From Candidatus Izemoplasma sp. (GTDB lineage Bacteria; Bacillota_I; Bacilli_A; Izemoplasmatales; Izemoplasmataceae): 7,862 nt of DNA. The notes under the pieces are model-generated. The model was not told where the DNA came from. It did no database searches and was given only the letters and a program-made list of their open reading frames with translations. The stretch covers positions 1 to 7,862 of the forward strand of contig SKGG01000013.1 in the NCBI GenBank assembly GCA_007117565.1. Reading direction: 5' to 3'. Made by a program: the position numbers and the translations under genes. Each line of letters starts with the position of its first letter. Position 1 is the stretch's first letter. Shown piece by piece: positions 1 to 5,839 of the stretch.

Positions 1-31
1 CGATTGCAAGACTTATCCCTTACATAGCATG

Positions 32-52
32 GTGAATAACAAGTTTATTCAC
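32..52 (+). repeat. Hairpin upstream of the first terminator
   Basis: An 8-bp perfect inverted repeat (32-39 GTGAATAA with 45-52 TTATTCAC, loop CAAGT). It can extend to 29-56 by three more pairs (ATG/CAT) across one bulged A. No T-run follows it, so it is not a terminator by itself. It overlaps the places where upstream reading frames end (TAG at 25-27, TGA at 31-33), so it lies at the 3' end of an unidentified upstream transcript, either a gene tail or a structured RNA. Confidence 0.45.
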
Positions 53-66
53 ACATCCCCTTCCTT

Positions 67-96
67 AATCCGCCGTGAGGCGGATTTTCCCTTTTT
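67..96 (+). terminator. Rho-independent terminator of the upstream transcript
   Basis: An 8-bp GC-rich stem, AATCCGCC (67-74) with GGCGGATT (79-86), closes a GTGA loop of the stable GNRA class. It is followed by TT-CCC-TTTTT (87-96). This is the form of an intrinsic terminator for a plus-strand gene whose body lies left of the window. It implies that ftsY starts a new transcription unit rather than following an upstream gene such as smc by readthrough. Confidence 0.75.
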
Positions 97-108
97 ATAG
101 GGATTTTT
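88..108 (+). terminator. Possible second, weaker terminator in tandem
   Basis: TCCCT (88-92) pairs with AGGGA (99-103) around a 6-base AT loop and is followed by TTTTT (104-108). The stem is only 5 bp and shares bases with the tail of the first terminator, so it is at best a back-up. It ends just before the -35 region of the ftsY promoter. Confidence 0.35.
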
Positions 109-109
109 C

Positions 110-137
110 TTGAGGGTCATGGTGGGTATGATATAAT
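110..137 (+). promoter_or_regulatory. Promoter of the ftsY-ylxM-ffh operon
   Basis: Consensus -10 TATAAT at 132-137, preceded by TG at 129-130 (extended -10, TGATATAAT). A -35-like TTGAGG at 110-115 gives a 16-base spacer. Transcription would start near 143-145, leaving only about a dozen untranslated bases before the ATG at 157. The same TATGATATAAT string recurs at the 4784 promoter. Confidence 0.8.
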
Positions 138-156
138 AACGTGGGATGTGATTAAT

Positions 157-1119
157 ATGGGTTTTTTTAAAAACTTATTCCAATCTAAAAAGCAAAAACA
201 ACAAGCACAAAAATACCGTATCGGGATGGCGAAAGCACGCGATCATGTGTTTAGCGAACTCGCCGATATGTTACAAGCCAACCGCTTAGATGAAGCGTTT
301 TTTGAAGCGCTTGAAGAGCTCTTTATTTTTGCGGACATGGGCGTGGATACCTCACTTGCCTTGGTCGAAACACTGCGTGAAAAACTACCTAAGGTAGATT
401 TAGAAGACGCGGAAGCGCTCAAAGAAGCGATTGTTGAAACGTTGTTTGATCACTACGTTAAAAGTGAGATAGTGGATACGAACTTAAATGTCAAAGCGAG
501 CCCTTCGGTCCTGTTGTTTGTCGGCGTAAATGGGGTCGGGAAAACGACCACCATTGGAAAAGTAGCAAAACAATTGAGGGACCAAGGAAAGACGGTCATG
601 TTGGTAGCGGGCGATACGTTTCGTGCGGGTGCGATCAATCAGTTAAAGATTTGGGCGGAACGCACCAACAGTGAGTTTTACGCCAAAAGTGAAGGCTCTG
701 ATCCTTCCAGTGTAATGTTTGAAGCGATCAAAAAGGCGCGCGAAGCCTCGATTGATGTCCTGTTATGTGACACCGCAGGGCGCTTACAAAATAAGAAAAA
801 CTTGATGGAAGAACTGGCCAAAATGCGCCGCGTGATTGAGCGTGAAGTTGAAGGTGCGCCCCATGAAACCTTGTTGGTGTTGGATGCGACGACCGGTCAA
901 AACGGCTTATCTCAAGCGCGTATTTTCGATGAAGTGACCGATTTATCAGGCTTAATTTTAACCAAACTTGATGGGTCGGCGAAAGGCGGGATTGCCTTAG
1001 CCATCAAAGATCAGTTTGACATTCCCATTAAAATGGTGGGTTTAGGCGAAAAAGTCGAGGACCTCATGTATTTCGACATCGAAGATTATATTTATGCCTT
1101 ACTTGCGGACGTGTTTTAA
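157..1119 (+). CDS. ftsY: Signal recognition particle receptor FtsY
   Basis: FtsY is the SRP receptor GTPase. It docks ribosome-SRP complexes at the membrane by forming a heterodimer with Ffh, and both then hydrolyse GTP. The 320-residue protein has an N domain (about 20-110) and a G domain with P-loop GVNGVGKT (123-130), DTFRAGA (153-159), DTAGRLQ (205-211), DATTGQN (243-249) and TKLDGSAKGG (269-278). The N-terminus MGFFKNLF plus a lysine-rich stretch matches the short lipid-binding helix of Gram-positive FtsY; the long acidic A domain of E. coli is absent. An in-frame GTG at 148 would add three residues, but the family usually begins MGFF, so I chose ATG 157. No strong ribosome-binding site is visible, only a weak GGA about 10 bases upstream, and the leader is very short. 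The stop overlaps the ylxM start by one base. Confidence 0.96.
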   Translation: MGFFKNLFQSKKQKQQAQKYRIGMAKARDHVFSELADMLQANRLDEAFFEALEELFIFADMGVDTSLALVETLREKLPKVDLEDAEALKEAIVETLFDHYVKSEIVDTNLNVKASPSVLLFVGVNGVGKTTTIGKVAKQLRDQGKTVMLVAGDTFRAGAINQLKIWAERTNSEFYAKSEGSDPSSVMFEAIKKAREASIDVLLCDTAGRLQNKKNLMEELAKMRRVIEREVEGAPHETLLVLDATTGQNGLSQARIFDEVTDLSGLILTKLDGSAKGGIALAIKDQFDIPIKMVGLGEKVEDLMYFDIEDYIYALLADVF

Positions 1120-1442
1120 TGGAAACCATTCAAAAGCACGATCGTGTCAATCAATTGCTAGGGCATTATAAGCCACTTTTAACTCCTAAACAACAACGGA
1201 TTTTAGAATACTATTTTGAAGAAGATTACTCGTTAGCGGAAATTGCTGAGATTTTAACCATCAGCCGTAACGCTGTGCACGATCACATCAAAAAAGCGCA
1301 TGAGAAAATGGAAGACTTTGACGCTGTTTTACAATTAACGTCGTTGAGTCAAGAACGGTCAACGCTCGTCGAGGCGCTTGAAAAAACGGACCTTACAGAA
1401 GCTCAAAAAGCACTTTTGAATCAACTGAAGAAGGTGATATAA
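1119..1442 (+). CDS. ylxM: YlxM family helix-turn-helix protein
   Basis: A 107-residue protein of the YlxM/p13 family, found between or beside ftsY and ffh in Firmicutes. Streptococcal work associates it with the SRP pathway as an accessory factor. The visible core is LLTPKQQRILEYYFEEDYSL followed by a sigma-70 region 4-like helix-turn-helix (about 38-58, with EIAEILTISRNAV) and a charged helix. The C-terminal third (about 75-107) is rich in charged residues and probably helical. Its ATG shares one base with the ftsY TAA, and its own TAA is followed immediately by the ffh ATG, so all three genes should be co-translated. Whether it binds nucleic acid or acts only on Ffh cannot be told from sequence. 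Confidence 0.9.
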   Translation: METIQKHDRVNQLLGHYKPLLTPKQQRILEYYFEEDYSLAEIAEILTISRNAVHDHIKKAHEKMEDFDAVLQLTSLSQERSTLVEALEKTDLTEAQKALLNQLKKVI

Positions 1443-2849
1443 ATGGCATTCGATCAACTCTCTGATCGACTACAGATGGCCTTGCGTCGTGTGCGCGGGA
1501 AAGGCCGTTTAACTGAAGCTGACATTGAAGCCATGATGCGTGAAATTCGCTTATCCTTACTTGAAGCGGATGTCAACTTTAAAGTCGTCAAAGAATTTAC
1601 CAACCATATTAAAGAAGAAGCCCTTGGCGACCGCATTTTAAAAGGGCTCAACCCTTCCCAACAAGTCGTCAAAGTGGTCAACGACGCGCTGGTCGATTTA
1701 CTTGGAAAAGAAACCAGTGTTTTTGCGTTAAAACAATCAGGGTCTACCCACATTTTACTCGCTGGTCTGCAAGGGTCAGGGAAAACGACGTCTGCGGGGA
1801 AACTGGCGAAATACATTCAAAGCCAACATCAAAAAAAGGTGTTGTTAGTAGCTCTAGACGTGTACCGTCCTGCGGCCGTTGATCAGTTAGTGACGCTTGG
1901 GCGTCAACTCAACATTGATGTCTTTGAGATGGGAACCACTGAAAGTCCTGTCACGATTGCTAAAAAGGCGATGCAACATGCGCAAACGGAAGGCCATGAC
2001 GTTTTAATTTTTGATACCGCTGGACGCTTACACATCGATGAAGCGATGGTCGATGAAATCAAGCAAATCAAAGCCGCTGTGAAGCCAGATGAAACCTTTT
2101 TAGTGCTGGATGCGATGACGGGTCAAGACGCCGTCAGTGTGGCCGATCATTTCCATAAAAATTTAACCTTAACAGGCTCGATTTTAACCAAACTTGATGG
2201 GGACACACGCGGCGGTGCTGCCTTAAGTTTACGTAAAGTTACGCAAGTTCCGATTAAATTTATGGGGACCGGCGAAAAACTGGATGCCTTAGAAGTCTTC
2301 CATCCGGAACGAATGGCCAGCCGTATTTTAGGCATGGGTGATGTCTTGACCTTGGTCGATAAAGTCACCGAAAACGTCAGTGAAGAAGACATGATGAACA
2401 TCATGGAAAAAATGATGTCAGGCAAGTATAACTATGAGGATTTCTTAAAACAAATGAAGATGATCAAACGCATGGGCTCTTTAGGTGGGCTCATGAAATT
2501 GATTCCTGGGGCGTCTAAAATGCTCGGCAAACAAGACATCGATGATAAGAAGCTTGTCACCTTAGAAGCGATCATTCAATCGATGACCAAAGCGGAACGA
2601 AAACAACCCACGTTGATTAAACAAAGTAGTTCAAGACGTCGGCGTATTGCTTCAGGAAGTGGGCGCTCTGTGGCTGAAATTAATCGTTTAATTGACACGC
2701 TCGAACAACAAACCCAAGCGATGAAACGTTTATCCAGTGTGGACCCTAACACGGTCAATCCAAACAACCCCATGGCCGCACTCGGACAAGGTCCAAAAAA
2801 GAAACAGAAAAAAGGTAAAGGCAAAAATCGCGGCGGATTCCGCCTGTAA
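1443..2849 (+). CDS. ffh: Signal recognition particle protein Ffh (SRP54)
   Basis: Ffh binds 4.5S/6S RNA and hydrophobic signal sequences emerging from ribosomes, and hands them to FtsY. The 468-residue protein has the full NG-M layout: an N domain (1-about 95), a G domain with P-loop GLQGSGKT (108-115), DVYRPAA (139-145), DTAGRLH (191-197) and TKLDGDTRGG (249-258), then a methionine-rich M domain (about 300-435). The M domain includes the RNA-binding arginine patch RRRRIASGSG (398-407). The tail after about 440 is a lysine- and glycine-rich extension, common in this family. The start is fixed by AGGTGAT, complementary to the 16S 3' end, a few bases upstream inside ylxM. No SRP RNA gene is visible in this window. 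The gene ends at a strong terminator. Confidence 0.97.
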   Translation: MAFDQLSDRLQMALRRVRGKGRLTEADIEAMMREIRLSLLEADVNFKVVKEFTNHIKEEALGDRILKGLNPSQQVVKVVNDALVDLLGKETSVFALKQSGSTHILLAGLQGSGKTTSAGKLAKYIQSQHQKKVLLVALDVYRPAAVDQLVTLGRQLNIDVFEMGTTESPVTIAKKAMQHAQTEGHDVLIFDTAGRLHIDEAMVDEIKQIKAAVKPDETFLVLDAMTGQDAVSVADHFHKNLTLTGSILTKLDGDTRGGAALSLRKVTQVPIKFMGTGEKLDALEVFHPERMASRILGMGDVLTLVDKVTENVSEEDMMNIMEKMMSGKYNYEDFLKQMKMIKRMGSLGGLMKLIPGASKMLGKQDIDDKKLVTLEAIIQSMTKAERKQPTLIKQSSSRRRRIASGSGRSVAEINRLIDTLEQQTQAMKRLSSVDPNTVNPNNPMAALGQGPKKKQKKGKGKNRGGFRL

Positions 2850-2855
2850 AAAAAT

Positions 2856-2887
2856 CACGTCAGGAAATCTATTCCTGACGTGTTTTT
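2856..2887. terminator. Bidirectional terminator between ffh and the CDF gene
   Basis: An 11-bp perfect stem, CACGTCAGGAA (2856-2866) with TTCCTGACGTG (2872-2882), closes a 5-base loop. It is flanked by TTTTT (2883-2887) on the plus side and by a run of A (2848-2854) that becomes the U-tract on the minus strand. It lies between two convergent genes. The T-run contains part of the minus-strand stop codon (2886-2888), so nothing is wasted between the two transcription units. Confidence 0.93.
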
Positions 2888-3794
2888 ATAGCGCAAGTGT
2901 TCGGTCTTTGGTAAAGACAACGGTTAACCATACTTGTGTTTTGGCTAGGTTGTGAAGTTCTTTATCTAACGAACGTCTCAGATGATCTTGACGAGTAATC
3001 GAGTCAAAGGCGTCGGTCTGGCCGACCACAAAATCAATGTCAACATACAACATCCGACCATTGAGTGAAAGTCTGACAATGGCCTCATCAAATTGATGTG
3101 TGGCACGTATGATTTCAATTTTTTGGTTAATTTTAGTCGTGAGCTTGGTGTTTGGTGCGGCGCCCATCAACTGTAGAACTTGGATTTTGAGTTCCGCAAA
3201 CGATAAATAGATAAAGTAAACGGAAACCACCATGACCATGATGGGGTCAACGTACAAAGCCGCAAAAGCCGTAGCCTCAAAAAATGAGAGCCCATAGGCA
3301 ATGACAAAGGCTAAGAGTACGGCAACTGTAATCCAACCATCTAAACGCCACTGATAACGATCGGCTTTTAAAAGCGGTGAGCGAACATGTTTTAGCCGAT
3401 GCGATAAGTAAGCACTCATTGTAAAGCACACCAGAATCGTCACCACCGTGTAAGCGAGCGCCCACTCTAAACGCATGATGCGTCCACCCGTAAAGAGCGC
3501 CACGGAAGCTTGCCAAATCGAAATTCCAATAATCATTAACAACAACAGATAATTCATCATTAAGACCAACGGCTCAACACTCGCTTTACCGTAATGGTAA
3601 CGTTTCGGATCGTCTTGTTTTAAAAAACGACTCACCATCAACATCACCAGCGACATCAACACACCAGCAAAGGAATAAAGACCATCAAAAATCAACATTT
3701 GTGATCGTGCAAAAACGCCCATACTAATGCCAAACAAGGCCATAAAAAGGGCGCCATAAAGGGAAACTTTTAAATCACGTTCTTCTGTTTTCAT
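2886..3794 (-). CDS. Cation diffusion facilitator family transporter, atypical metal sites
   Basis: A 302-residue membrane protein with the CDF layout: six membrane segments (about 10-29, 33-56, 74-102, 109-132, 151-172, 178-200), the typical DP in the last one (D183-P184), and a soluble ferredoxin-like C-terminal domain (about 205-302). CDF proteins usually export divalent metals by proton exchange. The usual four-residue site in segments 2 and 5 (D/H-xxx-D twice) reads D37-xxx-S41 and Q148-xxx-D152, and the histidines expected in the C-terminal domain are missing. This resembles the predicted cation transporters of COG3965 rather than YiiP/CzcD, so the substrate is not predictable. The start has AGGTGA overlapping the stop of the upstream phosphatase gene, with one codon between them, indicating translational coupling. 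Confidence 0.85.
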   Translation of the reverse strand: MKTEERDLKVSLYGALFMALFGISMGVFARSQMLIFDGLYSFAGVLMSLVMLMVSRFLKQDDPKRYHYGKASVEPLVLMMNYLLLLMIIGISIWQASVALFTGGRIMRLEWALAYTVVTILVCFTMSAYLSHRLKHVRSPLLKADRYQWRLDGWITVAVLLAFVIAYGLSFFEATAFAALYVDPIMVMVVSVYFIYLSFAELKIQVLQLMGAAPNTKLTTKINQKIEIIRATHQFDEAIVRLSLNGRMLYVDIDFVVGQTDAFDSITRQDHLRRSLDKELHNLAKTQVWLTVVFTKDRTLAL

Positions 3795-3797
3795 GAG

Positions 3798-4616
3798 TCA
3801 CCTAACGTGTTTAAGGTAGCCGTTTAAATAACGGATGACGCCGTCTTCTTTGTTCGTGTAGTCTGTGACATCGTTTGCGAGAGCCTTTAAAGGCTCAACC
3901 GCATTTTTCATTGCGACACCCCAACCCGCGGTGCGAATCAGTTCAAAATCGTTGATGCCATCGCCAAAGGCGATCACATCCTCGAGTGAAAACCCTAAAT
4001 GAGATGCGACCATCTTAAGCGCTTCACCTTTATTGGTTTGTGGCGTGTAAAGTTCGACAATCGCATAGTCCTGACTGCCCCAGTTACGGGCTAAAAGGAT
4101 GCCTTTATAGTGTTCGTTGACGTGATGAACGATGTCATCCCCATGCGTGTGTTCGGCGATGATGATAAAGCCGTTGGTGGGACCAGGGAGCGTCTTCTCA
4201 AAAGGGCCAACAAAAAGTTGGGCGCCATTTTCTAAATGTAAAAAGTCATAAAGCCGTTCATCGTCAACCAATAAATAGACGTCGTCTTTGATTTCACAAA
4301 ACGCATTTAAGATGATGTCTTGATGATGTCTAAAAACCTCTAAAATAGCGTCTTTTTCTAACCATAAGGTTTGATCGTCAAACGCGGGGTCGTGTTTGTT
4401 TGTGATGATGCCACCATTATAGTTAATCATCGGTGTTTTTAGGCCCAACATATCGTAAAAGCGTTCACTGCTGCGAAACGGACGACCGGTCGCAATGACT
4501 AAGGTATGCCCCTCGTCTTGAAGGGCTTTTAAGGCGTTTACTGTGCTCGTTTTTAAAGTCGTCCAGTCATAGAGTAACGTACCGTCTAAATCGAGCGCGA
4601 TTAAATGTTTTTTCAT
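3798..4616 (-). CDS. Cof-type HAD-IIB family hydrolase
   Basis: A 272-residue cytosolic phosphatase of the Cof/YidA branch of the HAD superfamily, typically acting on sugar phosphates or other small phosphorylated metabolites using Mg2+ and an aspartyl-phosphate intermediate. All four motifs are intact: DLDGT (nucleophile D9, acid D11), ATGRP (T43), the lysine in NKGEALK (K196), and GDGIND (218-223, with D219 and D223). The IIB cap lies between motifs II and III (about 80-190). Length is normal. A longer in-frame start at 4646 exists, but ATG 4616 begins with the family-typical MKKHLIALDLDGT and has a GGTGA a few bases upstream. It stops at TGA (3798-3800), and the CDF gene starts after one further codon in the same frame. 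The substrate is unknown. Confidence 0.93.
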   Translation of the reverse strand: MKKHLIALDLDGTLLYDWTTLKTSTVNALKALQDEGHTLVIATGRPFRSSERFYDMLGLKTPMINYNGGIITNKHDPAFDDQTLWLEKDAILEVFRHHQDIILNAFCEIKDDVYLLVDDERLYDFLHLENGAQLFVGPFEKTLPGPTNGFIIIAEHTHGDDIVHHVNEHYKGILLARNWGSQDYAIVELYTPQTNKGEALKMVASHLGFSLEDVIAFGDGINDFELIRTAGWGVAMKNAVEPLKALANDVTDYTNKEDGVIRYLNGYLKHVR

Positions 4617-4649
4617 TTTTTCACCATCGTGTTTTAAGCTAGTCAATCT

Positions 4650-4660
4650 TCTATATCATA
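4650..4660 (-). promoter_or_regulatory. Promoter of the HAD-CDF operon (extended -10)
   Basis: On the minus strand this reads TATGATATAGA: TG at 4658-4657, then -10 TATAGA at 4655-4650. An alternative -10 TATGAT is at 4660-4655. No convincing -35 is seen at 16-18 bases, as expected when an extended -10 compensates. Predicted start near 4643, about 27 bases before the ATG at 4616. Confidence 0.6.
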
Positions 4661-4670
4661 GCACAAAATG

Positions 4671-4689
4671 CACGGCGATTCACGTCGTG
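4671..4689. repeat. Imperfect palindrome in the divergent intergenic region, possible operator
   Basis: CACGGCG (4671-4677) pairs with CGTCGTG (4683-4689) around ATTCA, with six Watson-Crick pairs and one G-T pair. Two more G-T pairs could extend it to 4669-4691. It has no T-run and lies where the -35 of the minus-strand promoter would be, about 30 bases upstream of the -35 of the plus-strand promoter. A dimeric regulator could bind here and act on both units, but no regulator gene is nearby. Confidence 0.4.
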
Positions 4690-4720
4690 TGATGTATGAA
4701 TACGCTTTTCTTAGCCTTTG

Positions 4721-4749
4721 TGTCGGGTGAGCTTTTTTTATGATATAAT
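4721..4749 (+). promoter_or_regulatory. Promoter of the operon starting at 4784
   Basis: Consensus -10 TATAAT at 4744-4749 with TG at 4741-4742 (TGATATAAT). The -35 is poor: TGTCGG at 4721-4726 with a 17-base spacer, or TTGTGT at 4718-4723 with 20. A 7-base T-run (4733-4739) lies in the spacer. Expected start near 4755-4757, giving a leader of about 28 bases. Confidence 0.7.
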
Positions 4750-4771
4750 ATTTTATACAATCTACGGTTGA

Positions 4772-4777
4772 AGAGGG
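4772..4777 (+). promoter_or_regulatory. Ribosome-binding site that decides the start at 4784
   Basis: AGAGGG directly abuts the ATG at 4778, too close to serve it, but sits six bases before the second in-frame ATG at 4784, the normal spacing. This supports 4784 as the real start. Confidence 0.7.
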
Positions 4778-4783
4778 ATGGTC

Positions 4784-5527
4784 ATGTTTGAACTTAGTCT
4801 TTCAGAATTGATCAGTTTTTTGCTAGGCGGCCTCTTTGGCGTCTTGCTTTTTTCGTTTATTTATGTCTATTTTTTAGTCCGTGGGATGCGCGTCGATACC
4901 AAAAAAACGAAGCGTGCGTCACAAGACATTGATGAAACGTATTTAGCGCAAATGATCAAAGACGCGCAAGACCAGTTTAAAGACAGTTATCACAAAGAAC
5001 ATTTCTCCAAAGAAGTCTTTGGTGTATCGATGGAGTTAGTTGAGAAAATCTCAGCGTATTATTATCCGGCATCTAAACATCCATTGTTGGAACTGAGTGT
5101 GGACGAGATGCTGGCGTTAACCGATTATATCAATCAGCGTTTAGACGGTATCTTAAATCAAAAAATACTCAAAAACACCAGGCATATTCGTGTCAGTAAA
5201 TTTGTTGAAGCGTATGAATTCAAACAACGTATTGAACAACAAAAGTTTGTCAAAGCCGCACGTTCAAAAGCGTTTAGAAATACGACGAAAATTGCCTTTG
5301 GTGTGATGAATGCGTTTAATCCAGTGTATTGGTTTAGACGACTGGTGATCACCACCTCAGTCGATTTCATGACGCATAAAATTGCCCGCACAATGATTGC
5401 GATCGTTGGCGAAGAAACTGCTAAAGTTTATTCTAAAAAGCTCTTTAATCAAGCACCAGAGTTTGACCTCGTTGAACGAGAACTCTTAGCGCTCGATAAA
5501 GAAATGGCGCATCATGAAAACACTTAA
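4784..5527 (+). CDS. Membrane-anchored protein of unknown function
   Basis: I do not recognise this 247-residue protein with certainty. It has one strong N-terminal membrane segment (about 8-32, glycine- and phenylalanine-rich) followed by a positive RGMR-KKTKR stretch, which predicts an N-terminal anchor with the rest in the cytoplasm. The body is mostly helical and charged, with a conserved-looking stretch around 92-110 (YYYPASKHPLLELSVDEML) and a mildly hydrophobic, aromatic stretch around 172-193 that may touch the membrane. From memory, the first stretch and the late VGEETAKVYSK segment resemble the helical region ahead of the GTPase domain in some proteobacterial membrane GTPases, but no P-loop is present here. 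It starts the operon with the thioredoxin and translocase genes and overlaps the former by 14 bases, so its role may concern the envelope or division. An alternative start is ATG 4778. Confidence 0.8.
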   Translation: MFELSLSELISFLLGGLFGVLLFSFIYVYFLVRGMRVDTKKTKRASQDIDETYLAQMIKDAQDQFKDSYHKEHFSKEVFGVSMELVEKISAYYYPASKHPLLELSVDEMLALTDYINQRLDGILNQKILKNTRHIRVSKFVEAYEFKQRIEQQKFVKAARSKAFRNTTKIAFGVMNAFNPVYWFRRLVITTSVDFMTHKIARTMIAIVGEETAKVYSKKLFNQAPEFDLVERELLALDKEMAHHENT

Positions 5528-5828
5528 GTCTTACGCTGAGTGTGAAGACTTCATTCAGTCTGAACGTGTTGTTACGCTGTTATTCATGGATGAGTCTTGT
5601 CCAGATTGTGCCCTTTTAAAACCAACTCTACCCGCCTTAAGCGAGGCTTTAGCGTCCCAAATTGCTTGGGTAGAACGCAAAGATGTGCCCTTCATGGTTA
5701 AACATTATGAGGTCTATGGCGTGCCAAGCATCCTCATCTTTAAAGCACAAAAAGAAATTGCCCGCTGGGTAGATCGTACACCCAAACGAAGCGATGAGTT
5801 GTTACACTTTATCACACGTTATCTTTAA
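5514..5828 (+). CDS. ytpP: Thioredoxin family protein (YtpP-like)
   Basis: A 104-residue single-domain thioredoxin fold in the cytoplasm, of normal family length. The redox site is C29-P-D-C32 in the context MDESCPDC, in place of the WCGPC of classical thioredoxin; as I recall, CPDC is the form found in the Bacillus YtpP group. The cis-proline is P71 in YGVPS, followed by the expected beta strand SILIF. There is no signal peptide or membrane segment. The gene overlaps the preceding one by 14 bases, and its stop codon lies inside the ribosome-binding site of the translocase gene, so expression is coupled. ytpP and sftA lie near each other in Bacillus, which supports the name. The redox partner is unknown; an acidic CPDC site could mean low activity on general disulfides. 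Confidence 0.85.
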   Translation: MKTLKSYAECEDFIQSERVVTLLFMDESCPDCALLKPTLPALSEALASQIAWVERKDVPFMVKHYEVYGVPSILIFKAQKEIARWVDRTPKRSDELLHFITRYL

Positions 5829-5839
5829 GGAGGCCGTGT

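Noticed and set aside
1..33. Tail of an upstream protein gene (frames ending at 25-27 or 31-33)
   Set aside because: At most ten codons are visible, in two competing frames, so no product or even frame can be supported.
453..638. 61-codon minus-strand open frame
   Set aside because: It lies opposite the FtsY P-loop region, has no ribosome-binding site or family resemblance, and is a shadow of ftsY. The same holds for minus-strand frames at 1454-1816, 2147-2425, 2576-2824, 3277-3516, 5158-5391, 7249-7437 and 7519-7809.
2850..2890. SRP RNA (4.5S/6S) gene beside ffh
   Set aside because: The only structure is a simple 11-bp stem with U-tracts on both sides; the GGAA-loop helix and internal loops of SRP RNA are absent here and elsewhere between genes.
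2737..2955. 72-codon plus-strand frame crossing the end of ffh
   Set aside because: It runs through the ffh tail and the terminator stem into the antisense of the CDF gene, which is not compatible with a real gene.
4617..4646. N-terminal extension of the HAD protein (MTSLKHDGEK)
   Set aside because: The family starts a few residues before DLDGT, a GGTGA precedes ATG 4616, and the extension would begin close to the predicted transcription start.
4710..4739. Terminator-like stem (CTTAGCC with GGGTGAG) followed by seven T
   Set aside because: The stem needs a mismatch and a G-T pair, no plus-strand gene lies upstream to be terminated, and the T-run falls in the spacer of the 4784 promoter.
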